Assembly: GCA_002320285.1 (NCBI GenBank)
Contig: DCKE01000015.1
Coordinates: 18,577 to 82,576 of the forward strand
From: Flavobacteriaceae bacterium UBA1682
GTDB lineage: Bacteria > Bacteroidota > Bacteroidia > Flavobacteriales > Flavobacteriaceae
DNA: 64,000 nucleotides
Direction: 5' to 3'
The notes below the pieces were generated by a model. It made no database searches. It saw only the letters and a list, made by a program, of their open reading frames with translations, and was not told the DNA's origin. Made by a program: the position numbers and the translations under genes. Numbering within the stretch: position 1 is the stretch's first letter; every line of letters starts with the position of its first letter. Below are positions 16,441 to 26,300 of the stretch, piece after piece.

Positions 16441-16448
16441 CAAATATA
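16441..16448 (-). promoter_or_regulatory. promoter -7 element of the trp leader transcript
   Basis: Minus-strand TATATTTG matches TAnnTTTG exactly; the start would lie near 16436, about 20 bases before the leader ATG. No -33 TTG at standard spacing. Confidence 0.5.
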
Positions 16449-16576
16449 GAAAGCATTTTTAAAAATGATGCCCTTTTTATAATTTTTAACTTTTTAGTTT
16501 TTTCCCAATCGGGGAATTAACAGAAAATCTAAAATAAAAAAACCAGCTTCGAAAGCTGGTTCTTCGTAAATTTTTA

Positions 16577-17227
16577 CTACATCGTAACCACCGGATTATC
16601 GTTGGCCACTATGTGAGAAGTGTCATAACCCGCAAACTTCATCATATACGACTTTATTGACGTACCGAATCCATCGCGAAAACCAATGTGCCCATTACTC
16701 TTCAAGAAATTTTTAACCGATCCTGCTCCACCTAAGTGTGCCGCCGCCAAAATTCCCGATTCCGTAATATGAACACCTCCTACTTTTTTACCATCAAATT
16801 TTTTAATTTCTTTTCTCAACTCCCATTTGTTTTTTGCCAACAAGGCATTAAATGCTTTTTCTTGTTGAATGGGGTTTTTTAAAAAACCTGCGGTATTTCG
16901 GATCCCTACAGCTCGTAAAGCACTTTTTCCAAATTGGTATTTTCCCATATACCCATATGAATTGACCAAAGTGTATAAACCTAGGGACTCTCGAACTGCA
17001 AGAGCCTGTTTAAATCCGGTAAATGATTTACCGGTAAATGGAATTGCTGCTAACTCTTTATTCGCTACATCCGCTACCTCTTCTTCCGTGGCAACATGGT
17101 AGAACAACGATTCTTTAACCTCCGTTTTATGTTGCTTTAAAAGTGCTATTTCATAACTTTTAAAACCGGAAATTACCGTTGCAATTAGCAATACAAATCC
17201 AATAAAATAAGAACATGTTTTTATCAT
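16577..17227 (-). CDS. secreted/anchored lysozyme-like small protein of unknown role
   Basis: About 216 residues. An N-terminal hydrophobic segment (MIKTCSYFIGFVLLIATVISGF) is a signal peptide or anchor. The rest resembles short Bacteroidota proteins often labelled peptidoglycan-binding or lysozyme-like: a RESLGLYTLVNSYGYMGKYQFGKSAL segment with a Glu in the position expected for a transglycosylase catalytic acid, then ILAAAHLGGAGSVKNFL. I infer a cell-wall or host-surface role; it is unproven. An alternative start at 17257 adds ten residues. A TAACTTTG promoter element lies just upstream. Confidence 0.65.
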   Translation of the reverse strand: MIKTCSYFIGFVLLIATVISGFKSYEIALLKQHKTEVKESLFYHVATEEEVADVANKELAAIPFTGKSFTGFKQALAVRESLGLYTLVNSYGYMGKYQFGKSALRAVGIRNTAGFLKNPIQQEKAFNALLAKNKWELRKEIKKFDGKKVGGVHITESGILAAAHLGGAGSVKNFLKSNGHIGFRDGFGTSIKSYMMKFAGYDTSHIVANDNPVVTM

Positions 17228-17273
17228 TAATTTTAATTTCTCAAACCCTGTCACCATTTGAAATTTCTGAGGG

Positions 17274-17281
17274 CAAAGTTA
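17274..17281 (-). promoter_or_regulatory. promoter -7 element of the lysozyme-like gene
   Basis: Minus-strand TAACTTTG matches TAnnTTTG; the predicted start near 17269 lies 12 or 42 bases upstream of the two possible start codons. Confidence 0.45.
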
Positions 17282-17405
17282 CTTCATTTTTTATAAAAAG
17301 CTATTCAGATTGGGGTTATTTAACTTTTTTTGCCCTCTTCTCAACATAAATCACTGACAACCAATTGTGTAAAAAAAATAAAATTTATAAAATAAATTTG
17401 CTTTT

Positions 17406-17561
17406 TTTAATTTTCTTAACTAAATTAATAGCCCAATCCACCAAATCAAGGGCTTGTTTGACGTTGAAAAAAGACAAAATAAGGTCTTTTTCGCAAGTAA
17501 ATGTATAGCAAAAGTCAAACGAAAAAAGCCTAAAAATGACCGTGCATTTTTAGGCTTTTTT
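17406..17561 (+). ncRNA. candidate structured small RNA with Rho-independent end
   Basis: In the 455-bp gap upstream of the lysozyme-like gene, a TAAATTTG element (17393-17400) is followed by stems AGCCC/GGGCT (17430-17434/17450-17454), GTTTGAC/GTCAAAC (17456-17462/17514-17520) enclosing AAAAAGAC/GTCTTTTT (17468-17475/17484-17491), and then the terminator. No ORF covers it. The order promoter, nested stems, terminator suggests an RNA of about 155 bases. I do not recognise the family; the terminator alone could instead belong to the minus-strand mltG operon. Confidence 0.35.
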
Positions 17562-17563
17562 TT
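17522..17563. terminator. strong bidirectional terminator
   Basis: A 17-bp perfect stem (core GCCTAAAAATG / CATTTTTAGGC, loop ACCGTG) with A and T runs on both sides, about 150 bases beyond the mltG stop on the minus strand and at the 3' end of the RNA candidate on the plus strand. Confidence 0.85.
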
Positions 17564-17712
17564 ATAAATCTCGACTAGTACTCTCTATTTTTTTGTCGGA
17601 GTAAAAGCGATAATACCGTATCCATTTACATCACATCCAATTTTGAAAAGAAATCACAGGAACTGGTGTCATGAATTTCTGCGATTTAGGTAAACTACAT
17701 TTTTAACAATAG

Positions 17713-18750
17713 CTATTCAATACCGTTTCTGGTCAACCAATCTGTATATTTTTTTCTATTGACATTGTGTTGCGCTAAAGTAGCCGCAAATTCGTGGTAG
17801 CCCATTTTTTCAACACTCGCGCAAAAATAGATATAATCGTGCTGCTCCGGATTCAATACCGCCTCCAAAGAAGAGATATCCGGCATGGAAATCAGGCCCG
17901 GAGGTAAACCGGTGTTTTGATACGTATTAAAAGCTGAAGGGATTGCTAAATCCTTTAGATAAACCCTTTTAATTACCTGATCAAAGTCATTGGTGTATTT
18001 CTTTTTTGCAAATACTACTGTCGGATCAGCTTGTAACGGCATATCCAATCGCAATCTATTTAGATAAGCTCCTGCTACAGTAGCCTTTTCATCATTCTTT
18101 GCCGTTTCCTTTTGTACAATTGACGCTAGTATCGCAACCTGAACTGGTGTCATATTTAATTTTTTTGCCTTTTCAATGCGCTCTTCGTTCCAAAACTTAA
18201 TGTACTCTTTATGCATCGCATTGCGTACTTTTATCGGACTAACATTCCAGTAAAACTCATAGGTATTCGGCATAAAGGATGCCAATACCGTTTCCTTAGT
18301 AAAACCATTTTCTTCTAAAAAAGCCGGTTCTGTAAAGGTTTCCAAAAGCGACAAACTATCTGGTTCAATTTGAGTTGCCAAACGCTGTACCAGTCGTTCG
18401 ATGGTTTCTTGGTTATTAAAAGTTACTTTAACAGGAATGTTTTTACGCAAAGCTTGCATCATATCATAACTACTCATACCCTTTTTCCAGAGAAATTTTC
18501 CAGAGATGATGTTGGATGAATATTTAAATTGTTCTGCTACGGTTTCAAATTTATCCATATCGATGACATAAGGCTCGATAATATGTTGTACTTCCTGATA
18601 AGTAACCTTAGAAGGGATATAGATATAGGTTTCCTTATCGATTCCCTTTATATTGGTAGAAAAGGCTTTGTCATACATAATATAAGCATAAACCATAGCT
18701 CCACATAGAGCCAATACAGCAATTATACTTACGGCTTTTTTTAAATTCAT
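17713..18750 (-). CDS. mltG: endolytic transglycosylase MltG
   Basis: 345 residues, inner-membrane anchored by one N-terminal helix (VSIIAVLALCGAMVYAYIM). It has the YceG/MltG domain: LASIVQKETAKNDEKATVAGAYLNRL contains the catalytic Glu (in the QKETA motif), then MPLQADPTVVFA and the C-terminal YNTY-like FNTYQNTGLPPGLISMPDISSLEA. It cleaves nascent glycan strands and sets peptidoglycan chain length. Its ATG overlaps the GNAT stop codon (ATGA), making it the last gene of the dapF-GNAT-mltG operon. The context of peptidoglycan precursor synthesis is coherent. Confidence 0.92.
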   Translation of the reverse strand: MNLKKAVSIIAVLALCGAMVYAYIMYDKAFSTNIKGIDKETYIYIPSKVTYQEVQHIIEPYVIDMDKFETVAEQFKYSSNIISGKFLWKKGMSSYDMMQALRKNIPVKVTFNNQETIERLVQRLATQIEPDSLSLLETFTEPAFLEENGFTKETVLASFMPNTYEFYWNVSPIKVRNAMHKEYIKFWNEERIEKAKKLNMTPVQVAILASIVQKETAKNDEKATVAGAYLNRLRLDMPLQADPTVVFAKKKYTNDFDQVIKRVYLKDLAIPSAFNTYQNTGLPPGLISMPDISSLEAVLNPEQHDYIYFCASVEKMGYHEFAATLAQHNVNRKKYTDWLTRNGIE

Positions 18751-19280
18751 TTTTTTATATTTAATAATTGATATAAGGCTTCATCCTTTCTAACGTTCCC
18801 CACTCGGTTCCATTGTTTTTTGACTCCCACACATTCGAAGCCAAATTTAGTAAAAAGCTGTACACTAGATAAATTATCTGTGCTAATATTTGCATATAAT
18901 TGATGCAGGTTTAAGTGATAAAAGGCATAATTAATCAGCAATTCTAATGCCTCTGATCCCAGTCCTTTGCATCGGTTTTCCGGAGCATTGATCACGATAC
19001 CAATTCCAGCTCTTTCATTTTTAGGATCAAAATCAAACAAATCGATTAATCCAATGGTCTGATTGGAATCCACTAAGCAAATCACCATTCTCAACTGTTT
19101 GGCTTCATAGATATCTTGATGTGCATTTTCTAGATATTGATGAATCAAAAAACGGCTATACGGAGTTTGAGTATGACTGACCTCCCATAGAGCCTCCGAA
19201 TTTTCTAACTGATATATAAACTCTAAGTCCTGAGGTTCTAAAGCTCTTAAGAAAACCAACTCCCCTCTTAATGTAATCAT
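18747..19280 (-). CDS. GNAT family N-acetyltransferase (RimJ/RimL type)
   Basis: 177 residues. The acetyl-CoA fold is seen in ELVFLRALEPQDLEFIYQLEN, GIGIVINAPENRCKGLGSEALELLINYAF (motif A, R/Q-x-x-G-x-G/A like RCKGLG) and LYANISTDNLSSVQLFTKFGFECVG (motif B). The substrate is unknown. It overlaps dapF by four bases upstream and mltG by four bases downstream, so it is translationally coupled to both. Confidence 0.9.
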   Translation of the reverse strand: MITLRGELVFLRALEPQDLEFIYQLENSEALWEVSHTQTPYSRFLIHQYLENAHQDIYEAKQLRMVICLVDSNQTIGLIDLFDFDPKNERAGIGIVINAPENRCKGLGSEALELLINYAFYHLNLHQLYANISTDNLSSVQLFTKFGFECVGVKKQWNRVGNVRKDEALYQLLNIKK

Positions 19281-20071
19281 AAGGCCATCTTTATAGTCCC
19301 CTCAAAAACCATTTGTGCGGGTCCGGTGAGGAATACCGAGGTAAACACTTGGTCTTCTTTGATAAACGCGACTTTTAATTGGCCTCCCCTCACCAAAATA
19401 TTTACTTCAGAAGTGTTAATCAATCCTTTCGTATACATCGCAATTGCAACAGCCGTAGCACCAGTTCCACAAGACCAGGTTTCATTTTCCACTCCGCGCT
19501 CAAAGGTGCGTATAGCAAAAGTTTGCTGATCTACTTGCTCAACAAAGTTGACATTGGTTCCTCCGGGTTGATAGTCAACACTCTCTCGAATTTCCTTTCC
19601 GCGTTGGAAAACATCATAATGGTCTAAATCATCCACCAATTTCACATGATGCGGAGAACCCGTATTCAAAAAGAAATCATCCCCATGCTGCACCACTTGA
19701 TTGACATCACACATCTGTAAAGAAACCGTATTGTGCTCGTCTATGGTTGCGTAATGAAGCCCATCAACCGCTTGGAAATAACCGCTTTTTTCAATGATAC
19801 CCAATTGCTTGGCAAAGGCGACAATACAGCGACCTCCATTACCACACATGGTACTCTGATTTCCATCAGCGTTGTAGTAAACCATTCTAAAATCATAATC
19901 GGGATCGTTCTCAATTAAAATCAATCCATCGGCACCGACACCAAATCGTCGATCGCACCAACGTTCGATTTGTTCGCGTTCCGATTTAGGAAAACTTCCG
20001 AGTCTATTGTCGATCATAATAAAATCGTTTCCCGTGCCTTGATATTTAAAAAAATCCCATAAATTACTCAT
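19277..20071 (-). CDS. dapF: diaminopimelate epimerase
   Basis: 264 residues. It converts LL- to meso-diaminopimelate for lysine and peptidoglycan. Both catalytic thiols are visible: TMCGNGGRCIVAF near residue 75 and SCGTGATAVAIA near residue 200. The N-terminus FFKYQGTGNDFIMID is the family start. First gene of the dapF-GNAT-mltG operon, divergent from htrA. A TATTTTTG promoter element is 25 bases upstream. Confidence 0.96.
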   Translation of the reverse strand: MSNLWDFFKYQGTGNDFIMIDNRLGSFPKSEREQIERWCDRRFGVGADGLILIENDPDYDFRMVYYNADGNQSTMCGNGGRCIVAFAKQLGIIEKSGYFQAVDGLHYATIDEHNTVSLQMCDVNQVVQHGDDFFLNTGSPHHVKLVDDLDHYDVFQRGKEIRESVDYQPGGTNVNFVEQVDQQTFAIRTFERGVENETWSCGTGATAVAIAMYTKGLINTSEVNILVRGGQLKVAFIKEDQVFTSVFLTGPAQMVFEGTIKMAL

Positions 20072-20095
20072 GATTTCACAAACTTATAATTGCTA

Positions 20096-20103
20096 CAAAA
20101 ATA
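20096..20103 (-). promoter_or_regulatory. promoter -7 element of the dapF operon
   Basis: Minus-strand TATTTTTG, a match to TAnnTTTG, 25 bases upstream of the dapF ATG. Confidence 0.45.
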
Positions 20104-20210
20104 CAAATATTAATCAGACGTTGGCGGTTGTTAATCGATGGTTAAAGCTTTTTTTTATAAAATTTTATTATATATATTTACTACTACAAACTCTAAAACA
20201 TAGATAAAAA

Positions 20211-21602
20211 ATGAACAAAATAACCTCTTTGTTGACCGTATCTTTGTTAAGTGGCATTATTACTTTAGCCGGATATAAATTTTTTATTGACCGATCAAAC
20301 GATGAAGCTCCAAAAATAGCATCGACAACGACTTCCCCATCTAAGTCCAACATCGGCATTGGAAGCACTTTAGATTTTACTGCGGCGGCAGAAAACACCG
20401 TGCACGTTGTAGTGCACGTTAAAAACGTCAGTTACCGAACAGCACCGAGCAATCCGATTTTGGAATATTTTTATGGTTATCGAAGTGCTCCTTCTCAACC
20501 TCAAATCGGTATGGGATCGGGAGTCATCATATCGGAAGATGGTTATATCGTCACCAACAATCACGTGATTGACGGTGCCGCACAATTGGAGGTAACCCTC
20601 AACGACAACCAAAGTTACCCAGCTCGTTTAGTCGGTACGGATCGATCCATGGATATTGCCTTATTAAAAATTGAATCTCCTAAAAAACTGCCCTATGTCG
20701 TTTTTGGAGACTCCGATCAGATACAATTGGGAGAATGGGTATTAGCGGTTGGTAATCCCTACAACCTTAATTCAACCGTGACAGCGGGTATTATTTCGGC
20801 CAAAGCTCGAAACCTATCTCAATCGGGTCTTCAATCTTTTATACAGACCGATGCCGTAGTAAATCCTGGTAACAGCGGGGGGGCTTTAGTCAATACACGT
20901 GGAGAACTAATCGGTATCAATACGATGATTTCCTCCAATACCGGTTCTTATGTTGGATACTCCTTCGCTGTGCCGTCCAATCTCACTCGCAAAATAGTAC
21001 AGGACTTATTGGAATTCGGCAATGTACAACAAGGCGTTTTAGGCGTTCAAGGTTTTGAACTGACCCCTTCAATAGCTAAAGAGAAAAAAATCAATACTAC
21101 TCAAGGTTTTTATGTAGAATCGATCAATAAGGAATCCGGAGCCCTAAAAGCAGGACTAAAAATAGGTGATGTCATCACAAAAATCGACCAAAAAAACATC
21201 TTGACCTTTGTTGATTTAAATGCTGTTTTAAACACCAAACGCCCAAACGACAAGGTAACTGTCACCGTTCAACGCGATCAAAAAGAACTCCATCTCGATG
21301 TCTTACTGGTCAAAAAAGCCGTTGTCAATCCGGAGTTTAATGGATTTACCTTTCAGGATTTGAGCTCTGAAGACAAGAAAAAGCTGAATATTCCTTTTGG
21401 AATTCGAATTATGGAAGTCAATAATGAGAGCTATGCACCTTATAAGGAAGAACTCGAAGGAAGTGTTCTGATTTCAATCAATGGAACGCGCATTGAAAAC
21501 ACCGAAAAGGCGTTAGAAATTTTCCATAACTCGCGAATTAAAAAGCAATTTCGATTGGAAATCGTCAACAGGAAAGGAGAATTAATACGGCTGTTATTAT
21601 AA
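20211..21602 (+). CDS. HtrA/DegP-like periplasmic serine protease
   Basis: 463 residues. An N-terminal anchor or signal helix (ITSLLTVSLLSGIITLAGY) is followed by a trypsin-like domain with the triad His (VTNNHVID, about 117), Asp (SMDIALLK, about 148) and Ser (NPGNSGGAL, about 221), then two PDZ domains (one with QGFYVESINKESGALKAGLKIGDVI). It degrades or refolds damaged envelope proteins. Usually named degP, degQ or htrA; the paralogue cannot be fixed from this window alone. It is monocistronic, with a terminator 17 bases after the stop. Confidence 0.93.
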   Translation: MNKITSLLTVSLLSGIITLAGYKFFIDRSNDEAPKIASTTTSPSKSNIGIGSTLDFTAAAENTVHVVVHVKNVSYRTAPSNPILEYFYGYRSAPSQPQIGMGSGVIISEDGYIVTNNHVIDGAAQLEVTLNDNQSYPARLVGTDRSMDIALLKIESPKKLPYVVFGDSDQIQLGEWVLAVGNPYNLNSTVTAGIISAKARNLSQSGLQSFIQTDAVVNPGNSGGALVNTRGELIGINTMISSNTGSYVGYSFAVPSNLTRKIVQDLLEFGNVQQGVLGVQGFELTPSIAKEKKINTTQGFYVESINKESGALKAGLKIGDVITKIDQKNILTFVDLNAVLNTKRPNDKVTVTVQRDQKELHLDVLLVKKAVVNPEFNGFTFQDLSSEDKKKLNIPFGIRIMEVNNESYAPYKEELEGSVLISINGTRIENTEKALEIFHNSRIKKQFRLEIVNRKGELIRLLL

Positions 21603-21618
21603 TTTCAAAGCTTTTATC

Positions 21619-21650
21619 AAAAGCGCAACACTAGTTGCGCTTTTATTTTT
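21619..21650 (+). terminator. terminator after htrA
   Basis: AAAAGCGCAAC, loop ACTA, GTTGCGCTTTT followed by ATTTTT. Confidence 0.88.
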
Positions 21651-21681
21651 AAAAGTGCTTAATTATTTGATTTAAAATCGA

Positions 21682-21689
21682 TATTTTTG
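21682..21689 (+). promoter_or_regulatory. promoter -7 element of the GAPDH gene
   Basis: TATTTTTG ends 28 bases before the ATG at 21718; the only nearby TTG is 12 bases upstream, closer than the usual spacing. Confidence 0.4.
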
Positions 21690-21717
21690 CAAGAATTTAC
21701 TACAACACAATCTAACT

Positions 21718-23166
21718 ATGAAAAATTCAGGTTCTTACGAAAAAGAATTGGCCTTTCAGGCAGATCGAAGAAAAGCATGTGTCGAATTCATCAAAATTGT
21801 AAGCGACTTATGGTATGACAAATCTATCGAATTGGTTTTATTCCGAAATCAATTAATCGATCGAAATGTAAGCGATATCATCAATTTGCATGAATACGCT
21901 GCAAAATTTGTTGAAAAACCAATTATGATTTTCGATACGGTTGAAATCGCCAGAGCTATATTATCTTCGGATTTACCTCCTTCTAGAATTGACATTGGTA
22001 AACTTACTTATGAATTTCATTTAGAAGACAACCAACATGAAAATGCGCTTTCTTTTGTCATCAACAAATTAAAGAATGCCAAACAAACTGAAAACATCGT
22101 ACCAAAAGATGTTGTTTTATACGGATTTGGACGTATCGGACGTTTATTAGCTCGCGAATTGATGAGTAAAATCGGAAAGGGACAACAACTGCGCCTAAGA
22201 GCTATAGTGACGCGTGATAAAAATGATGCTAACCTATTAGAAAAAAGAGCTTCTCTTTTAAAATACGACTCTATCCACGGTGATTTCGAGGGTTCTGTAA
22301 TTGCAGATCCAGAAAACAATGCCTTGATCATCAACGGAACTACGGTTCACATGATTTCTGCTTCAAGACCGGAAGATATTGACTATACTGAATTTGATAT
22401 TGATAATGCCTTGGTTATTGACAATACAGGTGCCTTCACCACAGAAGAAGATCTTAAACGTCATTTATCATCTAAAGGAGCAGACAAAGTGTTATTAACT
22501 GCACCTGGAAAAGGAGTTCCAAATATCGTTCACGGTGTAAACCACGAAGAATACAACCCAGACAATATACATATTTTCTCTGCAGCTTCTTGTACCACCA
22601 ACGCCATCACACCAATTTTAAAAGTTGTTGAAGATAATCTAGGTGTTGTTAAAGGGCATTTAGAAACGATTCACGCTTATACCAACGATCAAAACTTGGT
22701 CGACAATATGCACAAGAAATACCGTCGTGGAAGAGCAGCCGCTTTAAACATGGTTATTACTGAAACCGGTGCTGGAAGTGCTGTTGCTAAAGCTTTGCCA
22801 ACACTTGCTGGTAAATTAACCTCAAACGCTATCCGCGTACCTGTACCTAACGGTTCTTTAGTTGTTCTTAACCTAGAAGTAAACAAAGAAACCAGCATTA
22901 AAGACATCAATACCATGATGAAAACGGCCGCTTTGGAAGGTACGTTAGTAGAACAAATTAAATATTCGATGAATAACGAATTGGTATCTTCGGATATCGT
23001 TGGAACATCAGCTCCTGCGATCTACGACAGTAACGCTACGATCGTTTCAGCGGATGGAAAAAACATCGTACTTTACATCTGGTATGACAACGAATATGGA
23101 TACAGCCACCAAGTTATTCGCTTGGCTAAATATATTGCTAAAGTAAGACGTTATACTTACTATTAG
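21718..23166 (+). CDS. gap: glyceraldehyde-3-phosphate dehydrogenase with N-terminal extension
   Basis: 482 residues against about 335 for ordinary GAPDH. The catalytic part begins near residue 130 with YGFGRIGRLLAREL (NAD site), has the active-site cysteine in SAASCTTNAITP near residue 292, and ends WYDNEYGYSHQVIRLAKYIAK. The first 130 residues are an extra alpha-helical domain of unknown function found in the long GAPDH class of Bacteroidota. It works in glycolysis/gluconeogenesis; the cofactor preference is not certain from sequence. Monocistronic, with strong terminators on both sides. Confidence 0.93.
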   Translation: MKNSGSYEKELAFQADRRKACVEFIKIVSDLWYDKSIELVLFRNQLIDRNVSDIINLHEYAAKFVEKPIMIFDTVEIARAILSSDLPPSRIDIGKLTYEFHLEDNQHENALSFVINKLKNAKQTENIVPKDVVLYGFGRIGRLLARELMSKIGKGQQLRLRAIVTRDKNDANLLEKRASLLKYDSIHGDFEGSVIADPENNALIINGTTVHMISASRPEDIDYTEFDIDNALVIDNTGAFTTEEDLKRHLSSKGADKVLLTAPGKGVPNIVHGVNHEEYNPDNIHIFSAASCTTNAITPILKVVEDNLGVVKGHLETIHAYTNDQNLVDNMHKKYRRGRAAALNMVITETGAGSAVAKALPTLAGKLTSNAIRVPVPNGSLVVLNLEVNKETSIKDINTMMKTAALEGTLVEQIKYSMNNELVSSDIVGTSAPAIYDSNATIVSADGKNIVLYIWYDNEYGYSHQVIRLAKYIAKVRRYTYY

Positions 23167-23188
23167 TAGGATAGAATTTTACCATTAC

Positions 23189-23222
23189 AAAAAATCCGGA
23201 TTTAAAATCCGGATTTTTTTTT
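23189..23222 (+). terminator. terminator after the GAPDH gene
   Basis: Two copies of ATCCGGAT pair in a 14-bp stem with a 3-base loop, followed by T residues. Confidence 0.88.
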
Positions 23223-23306
23223 ATTTTATATTTTCATATCACTATAAACTCGATCAGCAACCACGCAAAGATTTAAAAAAATGTAGCATACTACTGCCGC
23301 TGCATT

Positions 23307-26300
23307 TTACTCAATCAGCAAACTCTTCGTTTCAATCAATTTGTTGTCGACAAACAAACTCACTTTATACAAACCTTTCTTAAACGATGTCACGTTTATT
23401 TCTGTGAAATTATCACCTCCGATTATAGGATATTGCACCGCGTTACCAAAGCTTGTATTTACCGGTAGCAGACTGATATATGCTTGTGTTGCATTTCCGA
23501 CATTATAATAGATTTTTGCTGTCTTTGAAGCGGGATTAGGTACAATAATATCTAAAGAATTTGGTTTTAGAAAAATTTCAACCTCGTCATAGTCTTTAGT
23601 TCCATCTTCAGCAATGACCTCCAATTGAACTTTTTGTGGTTTATCCATAATAAAGTCGTAGTTCTTACCTGTATGCAATAGGGTATCTTGAGAATCATAC
23701 CAATTATAGGTTGCCGGCTCTCCAATGTCACCTGCCTCTAAATAAACTCTTTCACCGTGACTTGCAGTTTGATCTAATCCTGCATAGGCAGCAAAATTCC
23801 CTTTTAGTTCTGTGCGAATCAAATAGGCCTCTCCTCCAACGAGACTTTTATCCATTCTTGTTTGAATGAGATGAAACAGAAACTCCTCGTCGGTGATCGT
23901 TTTTTGATTCTTATTACTTTTAGCCGTCAGAAAATTAAAACTCAACTTTACAATATCGTATTCGTCAGGTGCTAAAATAATATTGTCAAGACGCGCACCT
24001 GATTGCAAAATTTGAAATTCATTGCTTTTTCCATCGAAATCAATACCTTTTGACTTACTACCTCCTGACATCCAGGCTTTCATTAACTTAGGACCTAGAA
24101 ATGCTCGAACTTCGGCCTGTTTAAATAAATCACCGTTGAAATTATTAGAACCTACTGCTGTCTCAACGAACTGTAGAGTATAAACTTGTGTAATTAATTC
24201 AGGGTTTTTAACCAAAACATTGACCTTACTAAATTTATTGGTACTTACATCAACGACACTCAGATTCTTCCAAGCTATATTATTATTATTCCGAACATTG
24301 GATGCCAAGTCCGTCGTCTCAACAAAGGTCATCACATCGTTATCGGAGAGAATTCTTGCCAACAGACAAAAATGCCAAGGTTCATTACCCCCTGGTGTTA
24401 TCTGTTGGTAATTTTTAGGATTAGGCACATTCCATGCAAATTTCACTATGGCTTCGGCCCCGGGCTGTAAAATCGGCATAGGCTGCGTACTTATAACACC
24501 TCCCATGGGAACGTTATTAATTTTAAAACTTCCATCCCAATGTCTAGGGAAACTTAAAGCCGTTGAAGCTTTGGCCCAATGTAAGCGCACGGAATCTTTT
24601 GCCGTTGACGCCGTATTACTAATATTACGTACTCTTACATATACGAAGTTTTTATTGAATAGATGATATTCCGGATTTTGGTGATTTAATTGTCCATCAT
24701 CTAACACACGAACCCAAATATCTGGACTTTGATAAATATCTGTCTCTGCTGAAAAAGTATCCGGCTCTGCACCAATGTCCACTATAGAGTTTCGAACATG
24801 TAAATCTAGCCCATTAGAAGCTTTTGCTTTTAATACGGCTTGATAAGCATTGACCAAACCGTACCCCATATAACTATTCCATTTGCCGTTAGGTCTTCCG
24901 ATAATATAGTTATACTCATACACATCATCATTCACTTTCTTAGCTGTGCTTTCGATGATATTCCGCACCTCTAACTCAGTTAAGTTAGGAGCCACTGACA
25001 AGACTAAGGCCGCAACTCCAGCAACATGTGGGGTCGCCATTGAAGTACCGCTCTTAAAGCCATAATTCGCATGTAAAACCGTCGAATTGATATAAGTACC
25101 AGGTGCAGTAATATCTAAAACACTTCCAAAGTTAGAGAAGCTAGATTTCCTACCTTTATTATCTATTGACCCTACACAAAATATTTTAGGATTAGAATTC
25201 GCCGGATAGCTTACTGCTCCATTATTATTTCCGGAAGCAAAAACAACAATACAACCTTTACCGTTTCTTCCAAAGTGAATAGCGTTCTCGATCGCATCGT
25301 CAATCACCTGATACTTCACTGCTGATCCCCAAGAATTCGTAATTACATCTGCCCCGTTTTGCCACGCCCAATTGAGTCCATCTGCTCTTTTTATTCGACT
25401 GTTTGGCGATCCAGCTAAGGAATTACTAATTGACATTAATTTTGATTTAGGCGCCACACCTGCCACACCGATATTATTATCCTTTACAGCTCCAACAATC
25501 CCTGCACAATGAGTACCATGATCACCAAACACCTTACTTGGCGATGTATTTGACTCTGTATCATAGCTCAGATGATGTATATTATTTGCCAGATCTGGAT
25601 GAGTCAATTCTATACCCGTATCCAATACTGCAACGGTTATGTTTGCACCCTGAGTAATTGTCCAAGCATTGCAAATATCGATATCCATTCCACTCACTCC
25701 GCCATTTTGTCCCGTATTCATTAACCCCCATTGTGTATTAAAAAACGGGTCACTAGAACAGAACAGATCGTCGGAAATAAAATCGGGAACTACCGATAAA
25801 AATTTAGCTGTTTCGAAGAGTTTGTTTGCTATTTCTAACGTATTACTCTTATTGTGCTCTTCTACTTTTAACGTATACCAAAGAGGCATAAATTTATTTT
25901 GCTCTACAATCTGAACGCCTTCCTCTTTAGCCAAATTACGGAGTAGAGCTACATCTGCTTGCTGCTGTAATTTCACATATAAGTAATCCGTCATGTCTAC
26001 AATTTCCCTCTCTACCGTTTTGTAACTAGGAAAAACTCCCGTGACCCCATTTAATTTGGAAATTTCTTTTATTGCAAAATCATACTTTTGCGGTTGAACT
26101 TGCAGTGTGATAAAATTGGTGCTTTTACCCGTATCATGGTCCTTAAAAAAAGCAACCACCTCATAACCTTGCCTTCTCAAATTCATCTCGTCCCAATTAG
26201 CAGTAACTCTAAGATTTACTCTTGTGCGCTCTAGCGCTAACGGAATTTTTTCCCCTTTATAATAATAAAAAGGCTCTTGTGCTTTCACCATCCATCCCGA

